Assembly (NCBI RefSeq): GCF_004799345.1
Contig: NZ_SSMC01000004.1
Coordinates: 1-64,000 of the forward strand
Reading direction: 5' to 3'
DNA length: 64,000 nucleotides
From: Robertkochia marina
GTDB lineage: Bacteria > Bacteroidota > Bacteroidia > Flavobacteriales > Flavobacteriaceae
The notes beneath the pieces are model-generated. The model saw only the letters and a list, made by a program, of their open reading frames with translations. It was not told the DNA's origin and did no database searches. A program made the position numbers and the translations under genes. Shown in pieces: positions 23,944 to 33,279 of this stretch (within the stretch, counting starts at the first letter, position 1; each line of letters begins with the position of its first letter).

Positions 23944-25251
23944 ATGAAGACCTTAGATCATATTCCCACCGGGAAAATAGAGCGCGCCGGTAAGCTGGTG
24001 TCAACCGGAGCCCGGGTAGGGAGTAATTACCTGAAGTATTATGCCGGAAAACTGGTTAATCCTGAATTGACCAGAGAGAAGCTCAATGAAGAAAATGCCG
24101 CTGATATTTATGACGGCTTGAAGTCCTTGAAAGGGAGCGCTCTCAAGGTGGCTCAGATGCTGAGTATGGAGAAGAATCTGCTTCCCAGAGCTTATGTTGA
24201 AAAATTTTCACTGGCGCAATTTTCGGTTCCTCCACTCTCTGCACCCTTGGTGAGACGTACGTTTAAGAGGTACCAGGGTAAATATCCTGAGGAGATCTTC
24301 GACAGTTTTAGTCGTGACTCCATCAATGCTGCCAGTATTGGGCAGGTGCATAAGGCTACTATTGAAGGCAAGGAGCTTGCAGTAAAAATACAGTATCCCG
24401 GAGTTGCCGATAGTGTTAAGAGTGATCTGGCCCTGGTAAAACCTTTCGCCATAAAGATGTTTAACCTGCAAGGAAAGGACTCGGATAAGTATTTTAAGGA
24501 GGTAGAAGATAAACTGCTGGAGGAGACCAATTATATCCTGGAGGTAGCCCAAAGTGAAGATATTACGGAGGCCTGTGCGAAGATAGAAGGCATGAGCTTT
24601 CCGAAATATTATAAAGAACTTTCCAGTGAGCGTATTATTACCATGGATTGGATGCATGGTACCCATCTCAGTGAATTTACAGCAAAAGAATTCAGCAGGG
24701 AAACGGGCGATAAGCTGGGGCAGGCCCTTTGGGATTTTTATATGTTCCAGATGCACGGACTGAGAAAAGTGCATGCAGATCCGCATCCGGGTAATTTCCT
24801 GGTAAACGATAAGGAAGAACTGATCGCGATCGATTTTGGATGCATCAAGGAAGTGCCTGAAGAATTCTATGTGCCTTACTTTGAATTAGCGAAAAAAGAG
24901 AGTTTTGAAAATGAAGATGTCTTTAATGCCAAGTTGTATGAACTCGAGATTCTTACAGATACCGATTCAGAGCAAGAGCTGGAATTCTTTAAGGCGCTTT
25001 TTAAGGAAATGCTGGCCATTTTTACCTCTCCCTTCAATGCCGAAGAATTTGATTTTTCTGATGATACGTTTTGGAACAGCATTGCCGACCTGAGCGACAG
25101 ATATTCGAATGATCCTCAGATCAGAAAAATGAATGGAAACAGGGGGTCTAAGCACTTTCTGTATATGAACAGAACCTTTTTCGGATTGTACAATTTGCTT
25201 CATGACCTCAAAGCCCGGGTGAAAGTAAATAACTATTTAAAATATTTGTGA
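23944..25251 (+). CDS. AarF/ABC1/UbiB kinase family protein
   Basis: A 435-residue atypical kinase-like protein. Family motifs in order: LKGSALKVAQMLS (the KxGQ-type extension, here with Ala in place of Gly), AASIGQVHKATI (Ala-rich loop), AVKIQYPGV (the Lys), VHADPHPGNFLV (catalytic Asp) and AIDFGCIKE (DFG). In other bacteria this family supports ubiquinone synthesis, but Flavobacteriia use menaquinone, so its lipid-quinone role here is uncertain. Coupled to the TetR gene upstream and closed by a strong bidirectional terminator at 25282-25313. Confidence 0.92.
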   Translation: MKTLDHIPTGKIERAGKLVSTGARVGSNYLKYYAGKLVNPELTREKLNEENAADIYDGLKSLKGSALKVAQMLSMEKNLLPRAYVEKFSLAQFSVPPLSAPLVRRTFKRYQGKYPEEIFDSFSRDSINAASIGQVHKATIEGKELAVKIQYPGVADSVKSDLALVKPFAIKMFNLQGKDSDKYFKEVEDKLLEETNYILEVAQSEDITEACAKIEGMSFPKYYKELSSERIITMDWMHGTHLSEFTAKEFSRETGDKLGQALWDFYMFQMHGLRKVHADPHPGNFLVNDKEELIAIDFGCIKEVPEEFYVPYFELAKKESFENEDVFNAKLYELEILTDTDSEQELEFFKALFKEMLAIFTSPFNAEEFDFSDDTFWNSIADLSDRYSNDPQIRKMNGNRGSKHFLYMNRTFFGLYNLLHDLKARVKVNNYLKYL

Positions 25252-25281
25252 ATGGGTTGAATTCGATGTTCCCCCGAACAA

Positions 25282-25313
25282 AAAGGGAGTTTTCCATTTG
25301 GAAAACTCCCTTT
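25282..25313 (+). terminator. Bidirectional terminator between kinase and S9 peptidase genes
   Basis: A perfect 14-bp-arm hairpin AAAGGGAGTTTTCC, loop ATTT, GGAAAACTCCCTTT, between converging genes. Confidence 0.85.
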
Positions 25314-25333
25314 ATTATTAAGAACCTATTCTA

Positions 25334-27772
25334 TTAGTAAGAAGCAGAATCGTCTTCTTCTTCAGAATGGTTTTTGACATATTTCTCCAGCCATTGATCC
25401 TGCTCCCAAAGCATATGCATAATGCTTTCCTTGGCTCTGTAGCCATGACTTTCTTTGGGCAGCATTACCAATCGAACTGTTGCACCCAGACCTTTAAGGG
25501 CATTGAAATAACGCTCACTTTGCATAGGGTAGGTACCACTGTTGTTATCGGCCTCTCCGTGAATAAGCAGGAGAGGGGTCTTCATCTTATCGGCATGCAT
25601 AAATGGCGACATGGTATAATACACCTCGGGTGCATCCCAATACGAACGCTGTTCCCGCTGAAATCCGAATGGGGTAAGGGTACGGTTATAGGCACCGCTT
25701 CTGGCAATACCGGCCGCAAAAAGGTCAGAATGAGACAAGAGGTTGGCTACCATAAAAGCCCCGTAACTATGTCCGCCTACAGCAACGCGATCGCGATCTA
25801 TATACCCTTTCTCATCCAGGGCATCAATAGCAGCCTTGGCATTGGCCACCAGCTGTTTTCTGAAACTGTCGTTAGGCTCTTTATCTCCTTCTCCGATAAT
25901 AGGAAAGGCAGCATCATCAAGAACTGCATAGCCTTTAGTTACCCAGAAAATGGGGGATCCATAACCGGGGAAGGTGAATTCGTTCGGATTTTGGGTGTTC
26001 TGACCGGCCGATTTTTTGTCTTTATATTCCCTTGGGTAGGCCCATAAGATCATGGGCAGCTTTTCACCACTGTTCATATCGTACCCTGCCGGCAGGTAGA
26101 GTGTACCGCTGAGGTCGAGGCCGTCTTCACGTTTATAGGTGATCACCTCTTTGTGAATATTGGCAAGGCTTTTATAAGGATTTTCAAAATTGGTTAAGGC
26201 CCTTGGAGCCATTCTTCTTTTAAGAGACCTCAGGTAATAGTTTGGATAATCACTTTTAGATTCAATACGAACCAGCAGCTCATCTTGCCCCGGTTTTAGA
26301 TCGATCAGGGTTTCTTTTTTATCCTCCAGTTTTGAGGTGTATACCCGGTCTTTTTTCAAACTGCTCAGGTTGACTCTTTCAACAAAGGGGAACTGACCTT
26401 CAGGGGTAAACCCTTCTCCCATCATATAGGCATATTTACCTTTCTCCAGGTAAAGAACTTCGCGTCCGAACTCGTTTCTGGCAGTAACCGGATCTCCCGG
26501 GTCACTGTAATTGTCCTGATAATTACGATCTGCAATGATCTTTACATCACCTGATTTTGACGGGTTAAAGAGGTAGGTTTTTGTATTTCTGTTGTCGAAC
26601 CAACGGTCATAAGCCATTGCCGTTTTTTCGTTACCCCATACAACTCCTGAAAACCTGTTCTTTACTTTTAACAGGGATTGGGCCTGCCCATTAAAGGGAG
26701 CCTCCAACTGTAATAGCTCATCGCGGTACTCTACATCTTTAGATGGGTCGCCTCCGTCTAGGGCTTCTACAAAATACAGGGTGGCTGCACGGTCTGCCCT
26801 CCAGTTAATATTGCGTTTCCCGGTATAGGTAGCTTCAAAACCTTTAGGGATGTCTTCTCTTAATGGCATCTCTGCAACGGTATTGACCATATTCCCGGTT
26901 TTGTCATAAACCGTAGTGGTTACCGGAAACCTGTAATAGGGTACAATATAGGAGAAGGGTTTTTTGATCTCTGAGATCAACACGTATTCACCGTTAGGAG
27001 ATACAGAGATATTGTCGTACATGGCAGCTTCTTTCCAAAGTTCTTTTTCCCCGTTCAGGGATACTTTGTAGATGTCAGCTCGTGCCAGCTGCTCAAAATT
27101 AAATTCATCGTTCGGATTTTTTAGCAGATCCTGGTAGGTACGGTTTTGGGCTTTTTTTCCATCATTGGTAGAGATGGTAGGGCCTGTAGGTACACTATTG
27201 CTTGTGTTTATGAGCTCCTGTCTGTCTTCAGGGAGCATTTTTATCAACATTGCAGATCCGTCTGCCATCCAGTTGATCACATCCCCCATATTGGCGTTGA
27301 GCCCGGGCTCGGTTAATTGGTTCATTTTTCGTGCCTCCAGGTCCAGGATCCAAAGCTCAGCACCTGTGGAAGTAGTGTTGGTCATCGCTATGAATTTTTG
27401 ATCAGGAGAGAAAGAAAAATTAGCGAATCGTGCATTTTCCGGATGCCCTTCCGGTTCATAGATGGTATTTCCTTTCGGATCTTTCATCTTTACCCGGTTG
27501 GTATAGCGCGTGCGGCTTCCAATATTGGTTACCGGGTTAATTCGTAATCCACCCAGTCGTAATTCTTTTTCAGACAAGGTAGCAATGCTGCTGTAATTAT
27601 CTCTGTACAGTAACAGCATATTTTCATTGTCCTCAGTAAGTAGTACACTGGGGGCGGGAGTGGCATCTGCCAGTTCCAGGATCTCCTTGGAGGGTTTTTG
27701 ATACCCGAGATTTTCCTGTGCGCTTACCCCAAGGCAGCTCAAAAGAAAAAGACCGATAAAAAAAGTTCTCAT
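25334..27772 (-). CDS. S9 family prolyl oligopeptidase-like peptidase
   Basis: A secreted 812-residue serine peptidase. Start at ATG 27772; a TTG two codons upstream is less likely. Signal peptide (FIGLFLLSCLGVSAQ). The first 530 residues form a beta-propeller-like region (FSPDQKFIAMTN, WMADGSAMLI, GEYVLISEI). The C-terminal alpha/beta hydrolase has the nucleophile in GGHSYGAFMV, the Asp in LLIHGEADNNS and the His in LPKESHGYRA, a complete triad. Most like Bacteroidota S9 peptidases annotated as glutamyl or dipeptidyl aminopeptidases; substrate range is not predictable. Monocistronic. Confidence 0.93.
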   Translation of the reverse strand: MRTFFIGLFLLSCLGVSAQENLGYQKPSKEILELADATPAPSVLLTEDNENMLLLYRDNYSSIATLSEKELRLGGLRINPVTNIGSRTRYTNRVKMKDPKGNTIYEPEGHPENARFANFSFSPDQKFIAMTNTTSTGAELWILDLEARKMNQLTEPGLNANMGDVINWMADGSAMLIKMLPEDRQELINTSNSVPTGPTISTNDGKKAQNRTYQDLLKNPNDEFNFEQLARADIYKVSLNGEKELWKEAAMYDNISVSPNGEYVLISEIKKPFSYIVPYYRFPVTTTVYDKTGNMVNTVAEMPLREDIPKGFEATYTGKRNINWRADRAATLYFVEALDGGDPSKDVEYRDELLQLEAPFNGQAQSLLKVKNRFSGVVWGNEKTAMAYDRWFDNRNTKTYLFNPSKSGDVKIIADRNYQDNYSDPGDPVTARNEFGREVLYLEKGKYAYMMGEGFTPEGQFPFVERVNLSSLKKDRVYTSKLEDKKETLIDLKPGQDELLVRIESKSDYPNYYLRSLKRRMAPRALTNFENPYKSLANIHKEVITYKREDGLDLSGTLYLPAGYDMNSGEKLPMILWAYPREYKDKKSAGQNTQNPNEFTFPGYGSPIFWVTKGYAVLDDAAFPIIGEGDKEPNDSFRKQLVANAKAAIDALDEKGYIDRDRVAVGGHSYGAFMVANLLSHSDLFAAGIARSGAYNRTLTPFGFQREQRSYWDAPEVYYTMSPFMHADKMKTPLLLIHGEADNNSGTYPMQSERYFNALKGLGATVRLVMLPKESHGYRAKESIMHMLWEQDQWLEKYVKNHSEEEDDSASY

Positions 27773-27924
27773 AAGCAAATTTTGATTTGTTAATAGTGTT
27801 TAATATTTCAGGTTGCGGAAGATAAGAATTTTAAGACGGCAATCCTTTTATTTACAATTTCCTTAAGAGAGTATTTTTAGTAATCCGTAAGGATTTGGGC
27901 ACTTTTTTATGTACTTTTATTTTT

Positions 27925-27932
27925 TAGATTTG
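27925..27932 (+). promoter_or_regulatory. Probable -7 element of fabH
   Basis: TAGATTTG, 35 bp before the ATG at 27968. Confidence 0.45.
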
Positions 27933-27967
27933 CCCTTCTAAGAAAAATTCAACAAAACACACTAAAT

Positions 27968-28981
27968 ATGTACACCTCACGTATAACCGGTCTGGGCTAT
28001 TACGTTCCTGACCAGGTGGTAACCAACGACGACTTGTCGAAAGTAATGGATACCAACGATGAATGGATTCAGGAGCGAACCGGGATCAAAGAACGACGCC
28101 ATGTAGTTAAAGGCGATGGTAATACAACCATGAGTATGGGCGTTAAAGCCGCTCAAACGGCTATAGAACGAGCGGGCATCGATAAAGATGATATTGATTT
28201 TATCGTATTTGCTACCCTAAGCCCGGATTATTATTTCCCGGGTCCGGGAGTGCAGGTTCAAAAAGAGTTGAAATTAAAACGTACCGTTGGGGCATTGGAT
28301 GTAAGAAATCAGTGTTCAGGATTTGTGTATGCCGTTTCTGTGGCTGATCAATATGTAAAAACAGGGATGTATAAGAATATCCTTGTAATTGGTTCAGAGA
28401 CCCATTCACCCGGCCTCGATATGACCACCCGTGGTCGCGGAGTGTCGGTGATCTTTGGCGATGGGGCAGGAGCCGCCATCATCAGCAGGTCTGAAGAAGA
28501 AGGTCGTGGCATTCTTTCTACCCACCTACATTCTGAAGGCGAACATGCCGAGCAACTGGCGCTGATCGCTCCTGGGATGGGGAAACGATGGGTAACCGAT
28601 ATCATTGAGGAAAACGACGCCGATGATGATTCCTATTTCCCATACATGAACGGACAGTATGTATTCAAACACGCCGTTGTTCGTTTCAGTGAGGTGATCA
28701 TGGAAGGTCTGGCTGCCAATAACCTGGCTCCTACCGATATTGATATGCTCATCCCGCATCAGGCCAACCTGAGAATTTCTCAGTTCATCCAGGGAAAATT
28801 CAAACTCTCTGATGATCAGGTGCACAATAATATTATGAAATACGGAAATACCACCGCAGCCTCTATCCCGATCGCGCTCACAGAAGCCTGGGAAGAAGGT
28901 AAGATCAAAGAAGGCGACACCGTGGTGCTGGCCGCCTTTGGTAGCGGCTTCACCTGGGGAAGCGTTATTATGAAATGGTAA
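27968..28981 (+). CDS. fabH: 3-oxoacyl-ACP synthase III (KAS III)
   Basis: A 337-residue condensing enzyme of fatty-acid initiation. The triad is complete: Cys116 in VRNQCSGFVYA, His264 in IPHQANLRI and Asn294 in KYGNTTAAS. The N-terminal motif NDEWIQERTGI is typical of FabH. It extends acyl-CoA starters with malonyl-ACP. It stands alone, not next to plsX/rpmF, so it may be a second KAS III copy with its own starter preference, for example branched or special acids. Own -7 box and own terminator. Confidence 0.92.
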   Translation: MYTSRITGLGYYVPDQVVTNDDLSKVMDTNDEWIQERTGIKERRHVVKGDGNTTMSMGVKAAQTAIERAGIDKDDIDFIVFATLSPDYYFPGPGVQVQKELKLKRTVGALDVRNQCSGFVYAVSVADQYVKTGMYKNILVIGSETHSPGLDMTTRGRGVSVIFGDGAGAAIISRSEEEGRGILSTHLHSEGEHAEQLALIAPGMGKRWVTDIIEENDADDDSYFPYMNGQYVFKHAVVRFSEVIMEGLAANNLAPTDIDMLIPHQANLRISQFIQGKFKLSDDQVHNNIMKYGNTTAASIPIALTEAWEEGKIKEGDTVVLAAFGSGFTWGSVIMKW

Positions 28982-28983
28982 AC

Positions 28984-29011
28984 AAAAAAACCGGCTGAGG
29001 CCGGTTTTTTT
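28984..29011 (+). terminator. Terminator of fabH
   Basis: AAAAAAACCGGC, loop TGAG, GCCGGTTTTTTT right after the stop. Confidence 0.88.
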
Positions 29012-29015
29012 GTTT

Positions 29016-29042
29016 AATGATGAATGATGAATGATGAATGAG
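29016..29042. repeat. 7-bp tandem array (AATGATG)
   Basis: AATGATG three times plus a partial unit, in the 3' space shared by fabH and the converging four-helix bundle gene, 4 bp before the latter's stop. Confidence 0.8.
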
Positions 29043-29046
29043 TAGT

Positions 29047-29394
29047 TTATCGTCTTGATTTAGTGGTTAGAATTATACTTGATATAATTTTTCTAAGAGA
29101 TATATTCTCGTTTTTAAGAGTTTCATATTGGTCATTGTCCAGGAAACCTGAAATGTTTAAAAGGTCCAGCCAATATAAAGTTTCATTTGCCTCCTTTTGT
29201 GCTATGGACATTTTATGGATAAAATCTGCCTTCGATTCTGCATGTTCGGCTTCTCGGTATAAAGCACCAATGGCTGTTCCGGACTTCAGCATTTGTTTAC
29301 TCATCACATATTCCTTTTTCTCAAGGGTTAGAATTTTGTAACAGTTAACTATTTCAAGAGCGAAGGCATTACTTTTTTCTTTTATTAGATTCAT
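29047..29394 (-). CDS. Four helix bundle protein (23S rRNA intervening-sequence-type)
   Basis: A 115-residue helical protein of the S23/four-helix-bundle family found in Bacteroidota, first described inside 23S rRNA intervening sequences. Family marks: YVMSKQMLKSGTAIGALYREAEHAESKADFIHKMSIAQKEANET (motif groups SKQMLKSGTAI and EANETLYWL), with Trp-Leu in helix three. It is not within an rRNA gene here. Both of its sides carry 7-bp tandem arrays (29016-29042 and 29441-29503). The role is unknown; a link to RNA or recombination is speculation. Confidence 0.85.
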   Translation of the reverse strand: MNLIKEKSNAFALEIVNCYKILTLEKKEYVMSKQMLKSGTAIGALYREAEHAESKADFIHKMSIAQKEANETLYWLDLLNISGFLDNDQYETLKNENISLRKIISSIILTTKSRR

Positions 29395-29440
29395 TAGGAA
29401 TTATTTACAATCATAAATATAGATTATTTTCTACAAATCA

Positions 29441-29505
<65 letters not shown>

Positions 29506-29506
29506 C

Positions 29507-30550
29507 TTACTCCGGAAACACCCGATTCCAGTCATTCGCCATGTCAATCAGCGTCCATTGCCTCACGGCGGCGGTATCTAATCCTTTGTCGAGTTGCCCT
29601 ACATGAGATTTCCGGTCATAGGCCCATTCTCTGATAGAGTCGGTATGATGCACATAGAGCTGCAGACTGGGTTGTTTGGTGGCCGAATACAGGAGCATCG
29701 GCAGGTCTCCATCAGAATTTCCTACTGCGATTGTAGGTACTTTTCCAATGAAGCGGTTAATGGCAACAGGCTTCCCTTCCTTATCGTCAATAAATTCGAT
29801 CTCCGGGAGTCGCTTGATCATATATCTTCCGTTTTCCTGAACGAATTCGGTCTTTATGCTGCTACCTACCACCTGATAAGGAGGTACGCTATAGGTAACC
29901 TCTGCCCAGGATCGTAAAAATTCGAGTCCCCCGCCGGAAACAATAAATGTCCTGAATTTATTGGCCCTCAGGTAATTTAAAAGTTCCAGCATGGGTTGAT
30001 ACACCATCTGATCAAAGGGTTTACCGGTTTCAGGGTGCTGAGCAACCGACATCCATTCCTGAACGATTTTTTGGAATTCCTCGGGACTCATCCCGGCATG
30101 GGTGGTCATCACCAGGGTGGCAATGCCTTTCATCCCCTGGTCTTTCAGGCTTTCCATATCATTTTCGAGAATGGCCCGGTAGGGCTCTTCCGTTTTCCAT
30201 TCGGGATGATCAGGTGCCATGGTCTTTACCCGGTCAATGGCAAAAAGGAGTTGGAAATATACCGGTTTCTCGGCCCACAGGGTACCGTCATTATCAAAGG
30301 TGGCAATGCGGTCTTCTTCAGGAATGAAACCGGGGCCACCTTCGGTGGTGGCAGCTTCTACGAAATCCATAATGATGTTTCTTGCGTTTCCTTCATTCCA
30401 GGAGGGGAGTGGATCGGCAGCATTGGCAGCCTCCTGTGCCGGGCTTAGGATGGGAGAGTTGCTGTTGGTTTCCTGTTTGCAAGAAAAGAGTAGCAGCACC
30501 GAAAAGATAAGACAGTGTCCGATATTGATTTTAAGAATATATGACTTCAT
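29507..30550 (-). CDS. HAD family hydrolase, lipoprotein
   Basis: A 347-residue envelope phosphatase-like protein with a lipobox (LLFSCKQ). HAD motifs are complete: TFDNDGTLW (motif I Asp-Asn-Asp), FIVSGGG (motif II Ser), a Lys before the C-terminal part and VGNSDGDLPML (motif IV). The order and spacing resemble phosphoserine-phosphatase-like proteins with a helical cap. Proteins of this type are found next to arylsulfatases and DUF1254/DUF3604 genes in marine bacteria. Transcribed after the first arylsulfatase with a 76-bp gap that holds a terminator-like stem. Confidence 0.88.
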   Translation of the reverse strand: MKSYILKINIGHCLIFSVLLLFSCKQETNSNSPILSPAQEAANAADPLPSWNEGNARNIIMDFVEAATTEGGPGFIPEEDRIATFDNDGTLWAEKPVYFQLLFAIDRVKTMAPDHPEWKTEEPYRAILENDMESLKDQGMKGIATLVMTTHAGMSPEEFQKIVQEWMSVAQHPETGKPFDQMVYQPMLELLNYLRANKFRTFIVSGGGLEFLRSWAEVTYSVPPYQVVGSSIKTEFVQENGRYMIKRLPEIEFIDDKEGKPVAINRFIGKVPTIAVGNSDGDLPMLLYSATKQPSLQLYVHHTDSIREWAYDRKSHVGQLDKGLDTAAVRQWTLIDMANDWNRVFPE

Positions 30551-30568
30551 AGTTGGCGGTTTTAATGA

Positions 30569-30600
30569 AAAGGGCCAGGCTGATAATGCTCCTGACCCTT
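30569..30600 (-). terminator. Terminator-like stem between sulfatase and HAD genes
   Basis: AAGGGTCAGG/CCTGGCCCTT with one mismatch and a short T run on the minus strand, between 30627 and 30550. It may be partial, leaving the HAD gene in the same operon. Confidence 0.4.
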
Positions 30601-30626
30601 GAGATTGTTGAAATAATTTTAAGAAA

Positions 30627-32201
30627 TTAATTACTACCTAAATTGTCTTTCAGTTTCTCTTCAATACTGCTCAGATTAAAGGATCCCGGAGTTTGGCTTG
30701 GCGGATATTCCTTCATTGTCATTAGGAATTTTGCGGCCATTTGCTGAATAGGTACCAAAACAAACGCACGATCCAGCAGCCAGTCGTAATAGGTGTTGGA
30801 ATTGTGCTGTGCTTTTTCAAACGGATCTCTTCTTAAGTTGAATACATTTGGTACTCTCAATTCTACAAACGGCTCTATCCATACCCCGAATTTTTCACCC
30901 CGGTTTTCCATGAATACCACCTTCCAGTCGTCGTAACGAGCGGCTACGATCTGCCCGTCATCGTTTACATACCAGAATTCACTTCGTGGACTCTTATCCG
31001 TTTCTCCTTTCAAATAAGGGTTAAGGTCATAGCCGTCTATGTAATTGCGATACTTTCGACCATTCAGCGTCGTACCATTCATAATCTTTTCTTTGATATC
31101 AGGAGCACCGGCAATAGCCGCAAATGTAGGAAGCCAGTCTTCATGGGCAACTATTCCGTTCAGGGTTACTCCTGCCGGGTATACACCTGGCCATCTCACA
31201 AAGGCAGGTACCCGATAGGCGCCTTCCCAATTGGAATTCTTTTCACTTCTGAAGGGCGTGGTTCCCGCATCGGGCCAGGTGTTATAATGCGGACCATTAT
31301 CGGTAGAGTACATCACCACGGTGTTCTCAGTTATTCCGAGTTCGTCTAAAAGGTCCAGTAGTTCCCCAACGTGCATGTCGTGTTCTACCATTCCGTCAGA
31401 ATATTCGTCTTGTCCACTCAGTCCGCGGTGTTCTTCTTTCACGTGTGTTCTGAAGTGCATCCGGGTTCCGTTCCACCAAACAAACCATGGAGTGCCGGCC
31501 TCATGATTCTTTTTGATAAATTCTTTGGCAGCAGCCACGGTTTCATCATCGATGGTCTCCATACGCTTCTTTGTTAACGGCCCAGTATCTTCTATACGTT
31601 GTTTGCCATTTTCTGCCCAGGTATGCAATACACCCCTGGGGCCGTAGGTTTCCCGAAAAGTCTTCCCGTTTTTCAACATCATATCCCCCGGATAATCTTC
31701 ATTTTCGGGTTCTTCCTCGGCGTTGAGGTGGTAAAGGTTTCCAAGAAATTCATCAAACCCGTGGTTGGTTGGTAGGTGGGTGTCCAGGTCACCCTGGTGA
31801 TTTTTCCCAAATTGCCCGGTGGCATACCCCTGACTTTTCATGACCGTGGCCATGGTAACGTCTGTCTCCTGCCATCCTTGCTCAGCTCCGGGAAGTCCCA
31901 CTTTGGTCATCCCTGATCGTACCGGAACCGCCCCGCTGATAAATGCCGCCCTTCCGGCTGTACAACTTTGTTGAGCATAATAGTCAGTAAAAGCTACCCC
32001 TTCTTTAGCGATCCGGTCAATGTTGGGTGTTTTATACCCCATCATACCACGATTGTTGTGGCTGACATTCCAGGTGCCGATATCATCACCCCAGATCACC
32101 AGGACATTTGGTTTTTTGTTGTTTTGAGCGTTGACATGGTAAAGGGGGGAAATGATAAAAGCAATGGCTAAAAGCAGGCTGAAACTAAGATTCTTCAACA
32201 T
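30627..32201 (-). CDS. Arylsulfatase (S1 family), copy 1
   Basis: A 524-residue exported sulfatase. The signal peptide ends near VNAQ. The formylglycine motif C-x-A-x-R is CTAGR, with Cys80 as the residue to be oxidised. Calcium and active-site motifs follow: VIWGDDIG (Asp pair), GQFGKNHQGD (Lys, His), GTPWFVWWNGTRMH and MYSTDNGPHYNTWPD (Asp-Asn). The same order occurs in the second copy 2 kb upstream. No maturase (FGE or anSME) is in the window, so activation must come from elsewhere. A clear link to carbohydrate degradation (SusCD, glycoside hydrolase) is not seen; an alternative role is sulfate or phosphate scavenging. Confidence 0.93.
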   Translation of the reverse strand: MLKNLSFSLLLAIAFIISPLYHVNAQNNKKPNVLVIWGDDIGTWNVSHNNRGMMGYKTPNIDRIAKEGVAFTDYYAQQSCTAGRAAFISGAVPVRSGMTKVGLPGAEQGWQETDVTMATVMKSQGYATGQFGKNHQGDLDTHLPTNHGFDEFLGNLYHLNAEEEPENEDYPGDMMLKNGKTFRETYGPRGVLHTWAENGKQRIEDTGPLTKKRMETIDDETVAAAKEFIKKNHEAGTPWFVWWNGTRMHFRTHVKEEHRGLSGQDEYSDGMVEHDMHVGELLDLLDELGITENTVVMYSTDNGPHYNTWPDAGTTPFRSEKNSNWEGAYRVPAFVRWPGVYPAGVTLNGIVAHEDWLPTFAAIAGAPDIKEKIMNGTTLNGRKYRNYIDGYDLNPYLKGETDKSPRSEFWYVNDDGQIVAARYDDWKVVFMENRGEKFGVWIEPFVELRVPNVFNLRRDPFEKAQHNSNTYYDWLLDRAFVLVPIQQMAAKFLMTMKEYPPSQTPGSFNLSSIEEKLKDNLGSN

Positions 32202-32485
32202 TCTTTACTTAATTAAGGAGTTATAAAAATTATCTTCCACAACAAATGCAATACCTTTTGAATCAGAAGAAATGACAGTAAAGGTTGGTCTTAGAAGATG
32301 ACAGAAAGGGGGGGGGTAATCGATTGAAAATCAATTCAATAGCTTCAAATTTAGTTAAAAATATTAACAATCAATGATTTATTAGAATTTTGAAAGTCAG
32401 ATGGGGTAAGTTTTGAATTCAAGGCCTCCATGTCTTTTAACCACTATTTTAATGGATGTTGTAACTTGTTATTTAAAAGAAGCAC

Positions 32486-32902
32486 ATGAGATTAAAACAA
32501 GCCTTATTTTTTTTACTACTTCTCCCTGTAATATCAGGATGTTCTGATAATGATGATGACACCTCCGCGGGACTTGTTGGAACCTGGCGATTGGAGGCTG
32601 TTTACTACGACCCCGGAGATGGGAGTGGCGATTTTGCATCGGTAGAAAGCAATAAGATAATCGAATTTTTGGCCGATGGTACTCTTATCAGTAACGGAGA
32701 TCTCTGTACACTTTCAGAAGAAGCGGGGCAAGAAACCCGGGCCTCCTACAATGAAGAGCTTAGTGAGCTCTATGTGCCGGGTTGCCAGGGAGAATTAGCA
32801 GTGATGACCACCTTGCCCTTTGTTTTAGAAGGCAACCGTTTGGAGATCTATTATCAATGCATCGAGGGGTGTGGGCATCGGTACAAGAAAGTTAGTGGTT
32901 AG
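32486..32902 (+). CDS. Lipocalin-like lipoprotein
   Basis: A 138-residue lipoprotein with lipobox (LLPVISGC) and a lipocalin-like domain: LVGTWRLEAVYYDPGDG, IIEFLADGTLISNG, then YYQCIEGCGHRYKKV. Four Cys in the mature part (DLCTL, VPGCQG, YQCIEGC) may form two disulfides. Such small lipoproteins are common in Flavobacteriia; ligand unknown. The last codons fall inside a 7-bp repeat, see 32891-32925. It is divergent from the sulfatase at 30627, with about 280 bp between. Confidence 0.78.
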   Translation: MRLKQALFFLLLLPVISGCSDNDDDTSAGLVGTWRLEAVYYDPGDGSGDFASVESNKIIEFLADGTLISNGDLCTLSEEAGQETRASYNEELSELYVPGCQGELAVMTTLPFVLEGNRLEIYYQCIEGCGHRYKKVSG

Positions 32903-32925
32903 TGGTTAGTCGGGAGTCGGGGGGG
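32891..32925. repeat. 7-bp tandem array containing a stop codon
   Basis: GTTAGTG, GTTAGTG, GTTAGTC, GGGAGTC, GGGGGGC. The stop (TAG, 32900-32902) of the lipocalin-like gene lies in the second unit, so its last residues and stop are repeat-made. Confidence 0.7.
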
Positions 32926-33163
32926 CTCGATTATAGATGATGAATTATAGATTGTAGATGTAGTAGCGCCTCTAATTGATAGTCGTTTGCCTGAGTAGGG
33001 GAAATTCCTCTAGCCTCCTTTATCAGAATGCCACCTATTTTTAATAGATGCTGGCAGGTGAGCTTCTTAAGACGATCACTTTCAAATTTAAAATTCGGTG
33101 GAATTGGCAGATTGCCACACACTACTAAAGTAGGGTTCGCGAAGACGAATGTTTTGTAATCTC

Positions 33164-33235
33164 GCATAACCGCATAACCGCATAACCGCATAACCGCATA
33201 ACCGCATAACCGCATAACCGCATAACCGCATAACT
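33164..33235. repeat. 8-bp tandem array (GCATAACC)
   Basis: Eight perfect GCATAACC units and one GCATAACT. Long frames on the minus strand that read MRLCGYAV repeats come only from this array. The rest of 32926-33246 holds repeat-like words (GCGAAGACG, GTGGCAATCTGCC) and no gene I can support. Confidence 0.92.
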
Positions 33236-33246
33236 GTATAACAAAG

Positions 33247-33279
33247 AAAATCCCGGAGTTGCCTCCGGGATTTTTTTTT
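33247..33279 (-). terminator. Terminator at end of second arylsulfatase
   Basis: ATCCCGGAG, loop TTGC, CTCCGGGAT with A4 on one side and T9 on the other; the T9 side touches the sulfatase stop. Confidence 0.75.

Noticed and set aside
33164-33235. Possible CRISPR array
   Set aside because: Units are 8 bp with no spacers and there are no cas genes; the same holds for the 7-bp arrays at 29.4, 48.6, 53.1 and 62.7 kb.
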